A stretch of DNA of 64,000 nt from Rhizobium sp. AQ_MP (GTDB lineage Bacteria; Pseudomonadota; Alphaproteobacteria; Rhizobiales; Rhizobiaceae). The position numbers were made by a program, and so were the translations under genes. Within the stretch, counting starts at the first letter, position 1. Every line of letters begins with the position of its first letter. Under the pieces are notes generated by a model. It was not told the origin of the DNA. It searched no databases and saw only the letters and a program-made list of their open reading frames with translations. Positions 1-9,392 of the stretch are shown here, piece after piece. The stretch lies in NCBI RefSeq assembly GCF_014237835.1, contig NZ_JACJVI010000001.1, positions 372,001 through 436,000 of the forward strand. The letters are read 5' to 3'.

Positions 1-1295
1 TTGCGGGAAATGTCGGCCAGGTAGCCGGTGAGTTCCGGTGCCGGCACCGGACGCTGAACCTTCTCCAGCATGTAGGAAAGCTGGTCGAGCCTCTCTTCGA
101 GCCGGGCGGCTCCTTGGTCGGCCGACAGTTGCTCGATGCGTTCGGTGAGAAGCTCCAGTCGCTCGGCCATCTCGATCGAGGCGTCCGGCTGCGACGCGCG
201 CCGCTCGGACAGTGTTTCGATCTGGCGAGCCAAGCCCGAAAGGCGCTCTTCCAGCCGATGAAAGGTCGCTGGATCGTTGCCCGGACCGCTGTTGCGGCTG
301 CCGGCGGCAATCGCCCGGGTGATCTCATCGAGCCGCATGTCGAGCGCGGAGAACTGCTCCATCAGCTTGCGTTCGTTCGGATCGAAATGCGCGCCGATAT
401 GCTCAAGCGCCGAGGCCACGGTGACGAGCTTGTCCTCCAGCGCGCGGATGGTGCGGGTGTCGCCCATGCCACCGAGCTGCGAGCGAATATCGTCGAGCCG
501 GTCGGCGATGCGAATGATTTCGTCGCGCATGGCACCGGTATCGAGGCCGTCAAGCCGGCCCTCGACGTCGTCCCACCGGCGTTCCATACGGCGCACGGAA
601 TCTTCGCGGGCAAGGCCGTCCATCAGCGAACGCAATTCATTGAAGTCCTGGCGCAGGCCATCGGTACCCGGGGCCTTGATGCCTTCGAGGCGCTGAATGC
701 TTTCGGCAAGCCGGGCAATATCCTGGCGCATGTCGTCTTGCGGACGGCTTTCCGCCGCGAGCTGGCGGATCGAGCGCATCTCGTTGCGCAAGCCTGCGAT
801 CTCGCGTGACAGGCTCTCGCTGATGTCCTGTTTCAATTCCCGGCGAAGACCACTGAGCGCTTCGGTTATGTCCTGGCTCGGGCGCACGGGCGCCGCTACA
901 GGGGCGGCTGCGCGCGAGCCATAGGCCGGCTGCGGATCGGAAAGTGGCGGCAGGGGCTGGCGGACCGCCGCACGCGGGGCCGGCTCTTCGCTGCGGCTGT
1001 AAAGGCTGCGTTCGGTTGGACGGGAACGGCTTTCCTCGAGCGCGCGCTGGCGCTGACGGATTTCGGCCAGCGGATCCGGCCTGGAATCGCGAGCATCGCG
1101 CTCGCTGCGTGGCAGATCGTCGGCGCGGCGGCCGGACAGCGCTCGTGATGCGGGCTCGTCAGCACCGCGGCTGCGGGCAATTTGCTGGCCGATCAGGCCC
1201 TCGATACGCGCCTCGAGTCCCTCGATGGTACGGCTCAACGCATCCAGCGAGGACGGGTTGCCGGGCCGTGGGGTCTGGGATCGCGATCCGTTCAT
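1..1295 (-). CDS. podJ: PodJ-like polar localisation protein, N-terminal part (gene runs off the left edge)
   Basis: The frame is open from an ATG at 1295 down to base 1, giving 431 visible residues without a stop. The protein is rich in Arg, Glu, Ser and Ala. It opens with a short segment resembling the start of alphaproteobacterial PodJ proteins, then has a charged low-complexity region and long heptad-like stretches with many Leu/Ile/Arg/Glu that look like coiled coil. No membrane segment is visible; in PodJ the membrane helix, Sel1 repeats and peptidoglycan-binding domain lie in the C-terminal half, here outside the window. PodJ organises polar factors in Caulobacter and rhizobia. The name rests on composition plus its position upstream of the fatty acid oxidation genes, an arrangement I recall from Sinorhizobium meliloti podJ1. 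Another large coiled-coil protein is possible. Confidence 0.62.
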   Translation of the reverse strand, partial: MNGSRSQTPRPGNPSSLDALSRTIEGLEARIEGLIGQQIARSRGADEPASRALSGRRADDLPRSERDARDSRPDPLAEIRQRQRALEESRSRPTERSLYSRSEEPAPRAAVRQPLPPLSDPQPAYGSRAAAPVAAPVRPSQDITEALSGLRRELKQDISESLSREIAGLRNEMRSIRQLAAESRPQDDMRQDIARLAESIQRLEGIKAPGTDGLRQDFNELRSLMDGLAREDSVRRMERRWDDVEGRLDGLDTGAMRDEIIRIADRLDDIRSQLGGMGDTRTIRALEDKLVTVASALEHIGAHFDPNERKLMEQFSALDMRLDEITRAIAAGSRNSGPGNDPATFHRLEERLSGLARQIETLSERRASQPDASIEMAERLELLTERIEQLSADQGAARLEERLDQLSYMLEKVQRPVPAPELTGYLADISR

Positions 1296-1688
1296 GGTTC
1301 TGCTCGCCTCAAAGGTGTCGGACGACAGTTTCGTCCGAATGCGTCCGGGTGGTTCATTTCGGCTTCGACCCGTGCGCCTTCCGGGGTGACAGGCGGGCGG
1401 GTCGGAATCGCGGATGGATCACCAGCTTTCGAACGCAACCTTTCATGAAACATGGTAAACAAGCCGTTAAGCTTCGCCAAAATTTGATGAACGATCCGGG
1501 CTCTTTTCTCTCGTCACGCCCCGCACAAGCGGCTTTCGTTAGAGCTGCTTGATGGAACGGGAGGGTTCATGACGGCTGCACAAAATGCCGCGGCTCAAAA
1601 CTTTGACGTTTACGCGCACGTCAATTATTTGTATAAGCGAGAACAGTCCGATCCCGTCGGAACCGAAGTCTTTGGAGGAAGATGACCG
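1296..1688. other. Divergent intergenic region between podJ-like gene and acyl-CoA dehydrogenase
   Basis: This 393-base gap separates divergent genes and holds no convincing reading frame. It contains a GANTC methylation motif (GAATC, 1405-1409), a CtrA-like match TAAA-N7-TTAA (1456-1470, 7 of 8 bases) on the podJ side, and the dyad at 1603-1624 on the fatty acid side. The promoters of both genes must lie here, but I cannot place -10 and -35 boxes with confidence. Confidence 0.5.
1603..1624. promoter_or_regulatory. Perfect 7-bp-arm dyad, candidate operator of the fatty acid oxidation genes
   Basis: The arms TTGACGT (1603-1609) and ACGTCAA (1618-1624) are exact inverted repeats separated by 8 bases. 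The site lies about 65 bases upstream of the acyl-CoA dehydrogenase start, and its left arm contains a -35-like TTGACG. Size and symmetry suit a dimeric repressor such as the TetR-type regulators of beta-oxidation, but no such regulator is encoded nearby. The role is inferred. Confidence 0.45.
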
Positions 1689-3482
1689 ATGCCTGTCTAC
1701 AAGGCCCCCGTAAACGACACGCTTTTCATTCTCAACGACGTCCTTGGTCTCGAGCGGTACAACAATCTGCCGGGCTTTGAAGACGCGACCCCCGACATGA
1801 TCGAGGCGATCGTCGGTGAAGCGGCCAAGCTTGCGGAAGAGCAGCTTTTCCCGCTCAATCTCTCCGGCGACCAGGAAGGCTGCGTTCGCTCTGATGACGG
1901 TTCAGTCAAGACCCCGAAGGGCTTCAAGGAAGCCTATGATGCCTACTGTCAGGGCGGCTGGCTTGGCCTTGCTGTGCCCGCAGACTTCGGTGGCCAGGGT
2001 CTGCCCTACACGCTGCATTCGGCCGTTGGCGAGTATATGTCGTCCGCCAACATGGCGCTGATGATGTATCCGGGCCTGACGCAGGGCGCGATCGCCGCGA
2101 TCCTGGAGCACGGCTCCGATGAGCAGAAGCAGAAGTATCTGCCGAAGATGGTCGAGGGCATCTGGACCGGTACCATGAACCTGACCGAGCCCCATTGCGG
2201 CACCGACCTCGGCCTTCTGCGCACCAAGGCCGTTCCGAACGGCGACGGCTCCTACAAGATTTCCGGCCAGAAGATCTTCATCTCTGCCGGCGAACACGAC
2301 ATGTCGGACAACATCATTCACCTGGTGCTGGCCCGCATCGAAGGTGCACCTGAGGGCACCAAGGGCATCTCGCTCTTCATCGTGCCGAAATTCATGGTCG
2401 GCGATGACGGCTCCGTCGGTGCCCGCAACACGGTCACTTGCGGCGCCATCGAGCACAAGATGGGCATCCACGGCAACGCGACCTGCGTGATGAACTATGA
2501 CGAGGCGACCGGCTATCTGATCGGTGCCGAGAACAAGGGCTTAGCTGCCATGTTCGTCATGATGAACGAAGCCCGTCTTGGCGTCGGTCTGCAGGGTCTG
2601 TCGATCTCCGAAATCGCCTACCAGAATGCCGCCAATTATGCCCGCGAACGCATCCAGGGCCGGTCATTGTCGGGCGTCAAGGCGCCGGAAAAGAGGGCCG
2701 ATCCGATCATCGTGCACCCGGATATCCGTCGTGCTCTGCTGACCATTAAATCCTTCAACGAAGCCGGGCGCGCTTTCCTGCTTTGGACCGCGCTCAAGTC
2801 CGACATTGCCCATCGTTCGGATGATGCGGCTGAAAAGCAGCTTGCCGACGACGTGCTCGGCCTGATGACGCCTATCCTCAAGGGTGTGCTGACCGACAAG
2901 GGCTTCGATCACGCTGTCATGGCCCAGCAGGTCTATGGCGGCCACGGCTATATCGAAGAATGGGGCATGAGCCAGTATGTGCGCGATGCCCGCATCGCGA
3001 TGATCTACGAAGGCGCAAACGGTATCCAGGCGCTCGACCTCGTCGGCCGCAAGCTCGGCCTCAATGGCGGTCGCGCCGTCATGGCCCTGTTCAAGGAAAT
3101 CGGCGATTTCTGCGAGGAGCATCGCAATGACGAGAACATGGCCTTCTTCACCAAGGGCCTGAAGAAGGGCCTCAACGACCTGCAGGCCTCGACCATGTGG
3201 TTCATGCAGAACGCCATGGCCAAGCCCGACAATGCCGGTGCTGGTTCGACCGATTACATGCACCTCTTCGGTCTCGTCGTGCTCGGCTACATGTGGGCCA
3301 AGATGGCGAAGGCCGCCAACGATAACCTCGCAGCAGGGTTTGGCGATGCCGACTACTACAGGAACAAGCTGTTGACCGGCCGTTTCTACATGGAAAAGGT
3401 CATGCCGGAGACGGCATTGCGCAAGGCCCGCATCGAAACTGGTGCCGACAGCCTGATGGAAATGGCCGCGGAAGCGTTTTGA
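1689..3482 (+). CDS. Acyl-CoA dehydrogenase (FadE-type, with C-terminal extension)
   Basis: 597 residues. Catalyses the first, FAD-dependent step of beta-oxidation, making trans-2-enoyl-CoA. The N-terminal, middle and C-terminal acyl-CoA dehydrogenase domains are followed by the extra C-terminal domain of the ~600-residue subfamily (about residues 470-590). Visible motifs are [12 protein letters not shown] near residue 163 and [17 protein letters not shown], with the likely catalytic base Glu441. The ATG at 1689 sits 9 bases after GGAGGA (1674-1679); the ATG at 1682 is out of frame. It is the first of three consecutive beta-oxidation genes on this strand, followed by thiolase and the hydratase/dehydrogenase. 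Substrate chain length cannot be read from the sequence. Confidence 0.93.
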   Translation: MPVYKAPVNDTLFILNDVLGLERYNNLPGFEDATPDMIEAIVGEAAKLAEEQLFPLNLSGDQEGCVRSDDGSVKTPKGFKEAYDAYCQGGWLGLAVPADFGGQGLPYTLHSAVGEYMSSANMALMMYPGLTQGAIAAILEHGSDEQKQKYLPKMVEGIWTGTMNLTEPHCGTDLGLLRTKAVPNGDGSYKISGQKIFISAGEHDMSDNIIHLVLARIEGAPEGTKGISLFIVPKFMVGDDGSVGARNTVTCGAIEHKMGIHGNATCVMNYDEATGYLIGAENKGLAAMFVMMNEARLGVGLQGLSISEIAYQNAANYARERIQGRSLSGVKAPEKRADPIIVHPDIRRALLTIKSFNEAGRAFLLWTALKSDIAHRSDDAAEKQLADDVLGLMTPILKGVLTDKGFDHAVMAQQVYGGHGYIEEWGMSQYVRDARIAMIYEGANGIQALDLVGRKLGLNGGRAVMALFKEIGDFCEEHRNDENMAFFTKGLKKGLNDLQASTMWFMQNAMAKPDNAGAGSTDYMHLFGLVVLGYMWAKMAKAANDNLAAGFGDADYYRNKLLTGRFYMEKVMPETALRKARIETGADSLMEMAAEAF

Positions 3483-3496
3483 TTGCGCGACCTGCT

Positions 3497-3588
3497 CCCT
3501 CCCCCTTGTGGGGAGGGATGGGGAGGGGCCTTGTAAGGATAAACCCCTCCCCGTCGCTGCGCTCCGACCTTCCCCACAAGGGGGAGGG
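3497..3588. repeat. RIME-like palindromic intergenic element, copy 1
   Basis: About 92 bases between the dehydrogenase and thiolase genes. The outer arms CCCTCCCCCTTGTGGGGA (3497-3514) and its exact reverse complement (3571-3588) enclose an inner pair GGGGAGGGG (3520-3528) and CCCCTCCCC (3544-3552). Two nested palindromes in about 100 bases fit the Rhizobium-specific intergenic mosaic elements (RIME). A second copy lies at 4901-4990. In the mRNA it would fold into a strong hairpin inside the operon. Confidence 0.8.
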
Positions 3589-3681
3589 TTGACCCCGAGG
3601 ATGCGGCCCCGCCTTGCCCAGAGTTGGCAGGTGAGGGACAGTGAAATTCCGGCGCCCCTGTGCGCCCAAGGGAGAGAGACG

Positions 3682-4890
3682 ATGACTGAAGTCTTCATTT
3701 ACGACCACGTGCGCACGCCCCGCGGGCGCGGCAAGAAGGATGGATCGCTGCACGAAGTGCCGACACCCCGCCTGGCCGCCAAGACGCTGGAGGCGCTCCG
3801 CGACCGCAATGGCCTGGACACCTCGACCGTCGATGACATCATTTTCGGCTGCGTCGACCCCGTCATGGAAGCCGGCGCCGTCATCCCGAAGGCCGCTGCC
3901 TTCGAAGCCGGCTACGACTTTAAGGCGCCGGGCATGCAGATCTCGCGGTTCTGCGCCTCGGGCCTCGACGCCATCAACCTCGCCGCTGGCAAGGTGAAGG
4001 CAGGTTCGGATGACATCGTCATCGCAGGCGGCGTCGAAAGCATGTCCCGCGTCGGCATGGGCATGTCGGGCGGTGCCTGGTACATGGATCCCTCGGTCAA
4101 CTTCCCCGGCTATTTCATGCCGCAGGGCGTGTCCGCTGACCTGATTGCCACCAAGTACGGCTTCACGCGTGACGACGTCGACGCCTATGCCGTCGAAAGC
4201 CAGAAGCGCGCCGCTGCCTCCTGGGCCGCCGGCAACTTCGCCAAGTCCGTCATCCCTGTGAAGGACGGCAACGGCCTCGTCATTCTCGACCGCGACGAAC
4301 ACATGCGCCCCGGCACGGACATGCAGTCGCTGGCAAGCCTCCAGGCATCCTTCCAGATGCCGGGCGAAATGGGCGGCTTCGAAGCCGTTGCCATCCAGGC
4401 CCATCCGGAAATCGAGCGCATCACCTATGTCCACCATGCCGGCAATTCCTCCGGCATCGTCGACGGAGCGGCTGCCGTTCTCGTCGGCTCGAAGGCAGGT
4501 GGTGAGGCCATGGGCCTGAAGCCCCGCGCCCGCATCCGCGCCTTCACCAATATCGGCTCCGATCCGGCCTTGATGCTCACCGGCCCGGTTGACGTAACCG
4601 AAAAGCTTCTCGCCCGCACCGGGATGAAGATCTCCGACTTCGACCTGTTCGAACTCAACGAAGCCTTCGCCGCCGTCGTGCTGCGCTTCATGCAGCATTT
4701 CGAGATCGACCACGCCAAGATGAACGTCGCGGGCGGCGCGATTGCCATGGGCCATCCGCTCGGTGCCACGGGTGCCATGATCCTCGGCACCGTGCTCGAC
4801 GAGCTGGAACGCCGCGATCTGAACACCGCGCTGGTCACGCTCTGCATCGGCGCTGGCATGGGCACGGCGACGGTTATCGAGCGCGTTTGA
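3682..4890 (+). CDS. fadA: Acetyl-CoA C-acyltransferase (thiolase)
   Basis: 402 residues from the ATG at 3682, which follows GGGAGAGAGAC. The frame stays open upstream to about 3508, but that extension translates the palindromic repeat and is not family sequence. Thiolase fold with the nucleophile Cys91 in SRFCASGLDAINLA, His358 in GGAIAMGHPLGATGA and the second catalytic Cys388 in LCIGAGMGTA. Cleaves 3-ketoacyl-CoA with CoA to release acetyl-CoA, the last step of beta-oxidation. The bifunctional hydratase/dehydrogenase gene follows after a second repeat, so the pair probably works as the FadA/FadB system. A biosynthetic acetoacetyl-CoA thiolase is less likely in this context. Confidence 0.92.
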   Translation: MTEVFIYDHVRTPRGRGKKDGSLHEVPTPRLAAKTLEALRDRNGLDTSTVDDIIFGCVDPVMEAGAVIPKAAAFEAGYDFKAPGMQISRFCASGLDAINLAAGKVKAGSDDIVIAGGVESMSRVGMGMSGGAWYMDPSVNFPGYFMPQGVSADLIATKYGFTRDDVDAYAVESQKRAAASWAAGNFAKSVIPVKDGNGLVILDRDEHMRPGTDMQSLASLQASFQMPGEMGGFEAVAIQAHPEIERITYVHHAGNSSGIVDGAAAVLVGSKAGGEAMGLKPRARIRAFTNIGSDPALMLTGPVDVTEKLLARTGMKISDFDLFELNEAFAAVVLRFMQHFEIDHAKMNVAGGAIAMGHPLGATGAMILGTVLDELERRDLNTALVTLCIGAGMGTATVIERV

Positions 4891-4900
4891 TGGGGTCCAA

Positions 4901-4990
4901 CCCTCCCCCTTGTGGGGAGGGTGGCCGGCAGGCGGGAGGGGACTTTGCATAAGATCCCCTCCCCAACCCCTCCCCACAAGGGGGAGGGGC
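4901..4990. repeat. RIME-like palindromic intergenic element, copy 2
   Basis: About 90 bases between the thiolase and fadB. The arm CCCTCCCCCTTGTGGGGAGG begins at 4901 and its complement ends near 4989; an inner GGGAGGGGA / TCCCCTCCCC pair repeats the two-palindrome layout of the copy at 3497-3588. The outer arms match copy 1 almost exactly while the middle differs, so they are two members of a family rather than one local duplication. Confidence 0.8.
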
Positions 4991-5063
4991 TTAACCCCGC
5001 CAGATCGCACCCAACGCGGAGCGGCGGCGACATCGGCGAATTTCAGGGAAGAGGAATCCCATC

Positions 5064-7277
5064 ATGACCTACAAGAACTTCACCATCGAAACTGACGCAG
5101 ACGGCATTGCCCTCGTCACCTGGGACATGCCCGACAAGTCGATGAACGTCTTCACCGTGGAAGTGATGGATGAGATCGAGAAGATCCTCGACCAGACAGT
5201 TGCCGACGACGGCATCAAGGGCGTGGTCTTCACCTCCGGCAAGTCCTCCTTCTCGGGCGGCGCCGACCTCACCATGATCAAGGGCATGTTCTCCATGCTC
5301 GAAGAGGAGAAGGCCAAGGACCCGGCCGCCGCCGTCCAGAAGCTCTTTGACGCCGCCGGTCGCATGACCTGGCTGTGGCGCAAGATCGAAACCTGCGGCA
5401 AGCCGTGGGTCTCGGCGATCAACGGCACCTGCATGGGTGGCGCGACCGAACTGTCGCTTGCCTGCCATGGCCGCGTGGCCTCGAACGCCAAGTCGGTCAA
5501 GATCGGCCTGCCGGAAGTCAAGGTCGGCATCTTCCCCGGCGCCGGCGGCACGCAGCGCGTCGCCCGCCTCGCCAACACGCAGGATGCCCTGCAGATGATG
5601 ACCACGGGCCAGACGCTCTCCGCTGCCCGCGCCAAGGCGATGAACCTCGTGCACCAAGTCGTCGAACCGGGCGAACTGATCAATGCCGCCAAGCAGATGA
5701 TCAAGGATGGTCTGAAGCCTGTTGCTCCCTGGGACGAAAAGGGCTTCAAGGTCCCCGGCGGCGGCATCTGGACGCCGGCCGCAGCCCAGCTCTGGCCGGC
5801 CGCTTCCGCCATCCTGCGTCGCGAAACCGCCGGCAACTACCCAGCCGCTCTCGCCATTCTGAAATGCGTCTACGAAGGCCTGCAGGTGCCCTTCGACACG
5901 GGCCTGAAGATCGAGCAGCGCTACTTCACCGAGATCGTCCAGACCACCGAAGCCTATTCGATGATCCGCTCGCTCTTCGTCTCCATGCAGGAGCTGAACA
6001 AGGGCGCCCGTCGCCCGGCCGGTCAGCCGAAGTCGGAGATCAAGAAGGTCGGCGTCGTCGGTGCCGGCTTCATGGGCGCGTCGATCGCCTATGTGACGGC
6101 CGCAGCCGGCGTCAACGTGGTGCTGATCGATCGTGACTTGGAAGCGGCCGGCAAGGGCAAGACCCATTCGGAAGGCCTCGTTGCTGGCGCCGTCGGCAAG
6201 GGCAAGCTGACCAAGGACGAGGGCGACAAGCTGCTCTCCCTGATTACCCCGTCGGATGACTACGGCACGCTTTCCGATGCCGATCTTGTCATCGAAGCCG
6301 TCTTCGAAGATCGCGACGTGAAAAAGGCTGTTATCGAAAAGGTTGAGGCGGTTTTGCCGGAAGGCGCGATCTTCGCGTCCAACACCTCGACGCTGCCGAT
6401 CACCGGTCTCGCCAAGAACTCCAAGCGCCCGGTCGATTTCATCGGCATCCACTTCTTCTCGCCGGTCGAGAAGATGATGTTGACCGAAGTCATCCTCGGC
6501 AAGGAAACCGGCGACAAGGCGCTCGCCGTCGCCCTCGACTATGTCGCCGCGATCAAGAAGACCCCGATCGTCGTCAACGACACCCGCGGCTTCTTCGTCA
6601 ACCGCTGCGTCCTGCGCTACATGGCCGAGAGCTACAACATGCTGATCGAAGGCGTTCCGCCGGTCATGATCGAAAATGCTGCGAAGTTCGCCGGCATGCC
6701 GGTCGGCCCGCTGGCGCTGAACGACGAAGTGGCGATCGATCTCTCCTACAAGATCCTGAAGGCGACCGTCGCTGACCTCGGTGAGAAGGCGATTGACCCG
6801 CGCCACATGGAGTTGGTCGCCCGCATGGTCGAGAAGGAAGAGCGCTTCGGCCGCAAGAACGGCAAGGGCTTCTACGACTATCCGGCAAAGCCGGCCAAGA
6901 AGCATGTCTGGCCGGGCCTGAAGGACTTCTATCCGCAGCAAAAGCCGGAAGCCGTTAACGTAAAGACGCTGCAGGAACGCTTCCTGGCGACCATCGCGCT
7001 CGAAGCCGCCCGCACTGTCGAAGAAGGCATCGTCACCGACCCGCGCGAAGCCGATGTCGGCTCGATCCTCGGCTTCGGCTTTGCGCCTTACACCGGTGGC
7101 GCCCTGTCCTATATCGACGGAATGGGCGTAAAGAACTTCGTAAGCCTCTGCGAACGCCTCGCGAAGGATTACGGCGCTCACTTCACTCCGACGCCGCTGC
7201 TCAAGGACATGGCCGCCAAGGGTGAAACCTTCTACGGTCGGTTTGACCCCTACGGTGAAGCCGCCAAGGCTGCTTGA
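5064..7277 (+). CDS. fadB: Bifunctional enoyl-CoA hydratase / 3-hydroxyacyl-CoA dehydrogenase
   Basis: 737 residues. An N-terminal crotonase domain (about 1-200) shows the oxyanion-hole region SFSGGADL and LPEVKVGIFPGAGGTQR, with a likely catalytic Glu near 150. The NAD-binding domain starts near residue 329 (VGVVGAGFMGASIAYVTAAAG), and the C-terminal dehydrogenase domain near 500 (VVNDTRGFFVNR). It hydrates trans-2-enoyl-CoA and oxidises the 3-hydroxyacyl-CoA with NAD+. Length and domain order fit the FadB/FadJ alpha subunit, which would pair with the thiolase just upstream. The ATG at 5064 follows GGGAAGAGGAA. A good terminator follows the stop, so this is the end of the transcript. Confidence 0.94.
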   Translation: MTYKNFTIETDADGIALVTWDMPDKSMNVFTVEVMDEIEKILDQTVADDGIKGVVFTSGKSSFSGGADLTMIKGMFSMLEEEKAKDPAAAVQKLFDAAGRMTWLWRKIETCGKPWVSAINGTCMGGATELSLACHGRVASNAKSVKIGLPEVKVGIFPGAGGTQRVARLANTQDALQMMTTGQTLSAARAKAMNLVHQVVEPGELINAAKQMIKDGLKPVAPWDEKGFKVPGGGIWTPAAAQLWPAASAILRRETAGNYPAALAILKCVYEGLQVPFDTGLKIEQRYFTEIVQTTEAYSMIRSLFVSMQELNKGARRPAGQPKSEIKKVGVVGAGFMGASIAYVTAAAGVNVVLIDRDLEAAGKGKTHSEGLVAGAVGKGKLTKDEGDKLLSLITPSDDYGTLSDADLVIEAVFEDRDVKKAVIEKVEAVLPEGAIFASNTSTLPITGLAKNSKRPVDFIGIHFFSPVEKMMLTEVILGKETGDKALAVALDYVAAIKKTPIVVNDTRGFFVNRCVLRYMAESYNMLIEGVPPVMIENAAKFAGMPVGPLALNDEVAIDLSYKILKATVADLGEKAIDPRHMELVARMVEKEERFGRKNGKGFYDYPAKPAKKHVWPGLKDFYPQQKPEAVNVKTLQERFLATIALEAARTVEEGIVTDPREADVGSILGFGFAPYTGGALSYIDGMGVKNFVSLCERLAKDYGAHFTPTPLLKDMAAKGETFYGRFDPYGEAAKAA

Positions 7278-7298
7278 GCTTACTGAGTTTACCAAACG

Positions 7299-7323
7299 AA
7301 AAGGCGGCTGACGGCCGCCTTTT
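7299..7323 (+). terminator. Terminator after fadB
   Basis: AAAAGGCGGC (7299-7308) pairs exactly with GCCGCCTTTT (7314-7323) around a 5-base loop, ending in a T run. It ends the fatty acid operon and can serve both strands, because the gene at 7356 converges on it. Confidence 0.85.
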
Positions 7324-7355
7324 CTGTTGCGGCGATCATCTGAGCCGTAATCGCA

Positions 7356-8078
7356 TCACGTGGAGCCTAGTTTGCCGAATTGCCCCTTTTTGCGCGGGGC
7401 ATACAGGGACGGCTTTACAGGAGCAGCGCCGGGCTCAGTCCTGCTTTTTTCCGGAAATGGTGGCAGAGCCAACAAAACAATCGCGCCATAGAACAACCCT
7501 ATGGCGACGGTATCTGCCACTGGTGGCAGCGTGACGCCGATAAACCTTGGCAGGAAGACGGGCGCCAAGATACCGTACATCAAGGCGGGCGGCCAACCGA
7601 TGTCGCGCAATCGACCCGACAGCATCCAGAGGAGCCCAATCATCGTTAAGGCAGTTAATGCCACTGCGACCATCGGCTGAAGCGTCATCAGGAGAGTTCG
7701 ACCTGCCACCAAGGCGGCAGTTCCACCCTGCTCGGTGCCACCGTTAGTCTTGGAGTATAGGATCGACTTGACCGTCTCTTGTCGGAAGGCCTCCATCTCG
7801 GCATCTGTCGGGCGTTTTCCGGACTTTACGATCGCTTCCACTGCTTGCGCCTGGCCTTCCAACATCAAAGGCATGTTGCGGTCGCCGGTAACGCCCTTTT
7901 GGTCTGCCATGGCCGATTTAGGCAAAGGGCGATGGCTGGTCAGTTGTTGAGCAACCAGGTCATGGGGCACCATGCTCAATTTCTCGATGGGGCCCTTTGC
8001 GAAATCGAAGGCCACCATGACAAGGATCATGATGACATAGCCTTTGCGGCCAAGTGTGTGGTTCCCGAAGAGTGCCAT
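7356..8078 (-). CDS. DUF805-like integral membrane protein of unknown function
   Basis: 240 residues. The start LFGNHTLGRKGYVIMIL and the segment SGRLRDIGWPPALMYGILAPVF resemble the GR..y and RRLhDiG motifs of DUF805 membrane proteins, with one hydrophobic segment near the N terminus and about three between residues 120 and 205. A long polar insert (about 45-110) separates the first helix from the rest, which is unusual for DUF805, so the family call is tentative. The C terminus is basic and Pro-rich. It converges with fadB and appears to stand alone. No function can be assigned. Confidence 0.6.
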   Translation of the reverse strand: MALFGNHTLGRKGYVIMILVMVAFDFAKGPIEKLSMVPHDLVAQQLTSHRPLPKSAMADQKGVTGDRNMPLMLEGQAQAVEAIVKSGKRPTDAEMEAFRQETVKSILYSKTNGGTEQGGTAALVAGRTLLMTLQPMVAVALTALTMIGLLWMLSGRLRDIGWPPALMYGILAPVFLPRFIGVTLPPVADTVAIGLFYGAIVLLALPPFPEKSRTEPGAAPVKPSLYAPRKKGQFGKLGST

Positions 8079-8200
8079 GAGTCATCCGTATGCAGCCTGT
8101 GGATGCAATGATGCTCGCAGGTATCTGTTAAAGTCGGCTAAGCAGAACGCTTAGAATTCTACCGGTCTCGGGCTCGCCAGATACCTGTTCGAAGGCCTCA

Positions 8201-9232
8201 TTAGCTATCGACCATGTAGCCTCTGCGGAGCCCCTGGGCGTCGAGCCATGATATCACCGCCTCCGGCTCGTCCGTCTGGATGATGGTCACGCCGCGCTCG
8301 ATGAAGAAACCCCAGACATCCTCGGGACGTCCGGTCGAGAGTGCCAGATAGTCGCCGCGCCCGCCAGCCACCATGCCCTCCGGACGATCCGTGATCGGAT
8401 AGGTGTTGATCCACAGATGGGCATTGTTGCGGATTGCGGCTGCGCGGGAAAGCGGCGAGAGCAGTGGACCACCATCGGCTGTGATGGGCTTCGATGCATC
8501 CCGATACCAGTGCACGAGTTCCGCCGCCGGTGCGTCGAGCGCCGATTGCGTGCGGTCGATGAAGGCCGGTTCGGTCACAGCGTCGTCCGCCAGGATTGGC
8601 ATGAAGGCGATGTCGGGGCCGATGGCGCGGCGGATATCGCGGGCAAGCTGCAACCGTTCGGCGTTCCACACCGCGAGCTTCAGAAGCACGCCATCCGGCA
8701 TGCCAAGGCTGCGTGCGAGATCGGCGACTTCCACCAGCGCCTCCGGCTCGAGCTTGTTGTCGATGTTGATCAGGATGCGACCGCGCGCGTGCAGCATCGC
8801 CTCTTCGAGCGTGAAGACATGCTCGTCTGTCAGGCGACGGTTACCTTCCACGACGAGCTGGCAGCTTCTCAGTTCGGCGAGCGTATGCTCGGCCACCTTG
8901 CCGCGACAGGTCGTGGTGCGGTCCAGCGTCTCGTCATGCATGATGACAAGCACGCCGTCCCTGGAGCGTCGGACATCGAGCTCGACCATCTCCACGCCGA
9001 TCGAGACGGCGTGATCGATGGCGGCAAAGGAGTTCTCGGCACGCACCGTGACTCCCTCCCTCTTCCATCCGGCCCGATGAGCCACGACCATGACATGATC
9101 GCGGTTGAGATTGGCATGGACCAGCCGCTCATGAATGAGAGCCGCCCGGTTCGTGGGAGGGATGGGAGCAAGGCTTGCAGCTCCCGTGACAAGGGAAAGC
9201 AGGAGGCCGAGGACGAGAACGGCGAGACGCAT
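8201..9232 (-). CDS. Secreted glycerophosphodiester phosphodiesterase family protein
   Basis: 343 residues. An uncleaved-looking leader of about 20 residues (MRLAVLVLGLLLSLVTGAAS) predicts export. The GDPD barrel shows the catalytic and metal motifs VVAHRAGW (about 48-55), RAENSFAAI, VEMVELDVRRSRDGVLVIMHD and LDRTTTC. The family hydrolyses glycerophosphodiesters to glycerol-3-phosphate and an alcohol, so a periplasmic phosphate or carbon scavenging role is plausible. It is divergent from the GH32 gene with a 160-base gap. Substrate unknown. Confidence 0.85.
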   Translation of the reverse strand: MRLAVLVLGLLLSLVTGAASLAPIPPTNRAALIHERLVHANLNRDHVMVVAHRAGWKREGVTVRAENSFAAIDHAVSIGVEMVELDVRRSRDGVLVIMHDETLDRTTTCRGKVAEHTLAELRSCQLVVEGNRRLTDEHVFTLEEAMLHARGRILINIDNKLEPEALVEVADLARSLGMPDGVLLKLAVWNAERLQLARDIRRAIGPDIAFMPILADDAVTEPAFIDRTQSALDAPAAELVHWYRDASKPITADGGPLLSPLSRAAAIRNNAHLWINTYPITDRPEGMVAGGRGDYLALSTGRPEDVWGFFIERGVTIIQTDEPEAVISWLDAQGLRRGYMVDS

Positions 9233-9392
9233 GAGCAGGGGCTCCGATCTTCAGTGTCGTTCCCGCCGCAATAGGTGCGTCGCGTGAAGCCGCCGTGACG
9301 GTTTTCTGAAGCCTCTGTGACATCGATTCATGGAACAGCCCCACGCGTACTTCCGTTGAGCGCGGGACGACAGACGTGAAAGGGAGATGCCG

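Noticed and set aside
5043..7295. A 750-residue antisense frame opposite fadB
   Set aside because: It mirrors fadB codons (rich in Asp, Gly, His, Arg), has no domain, no ribosome site, and fadB is unmistakable. GC-rich genes often give such antisense frames.
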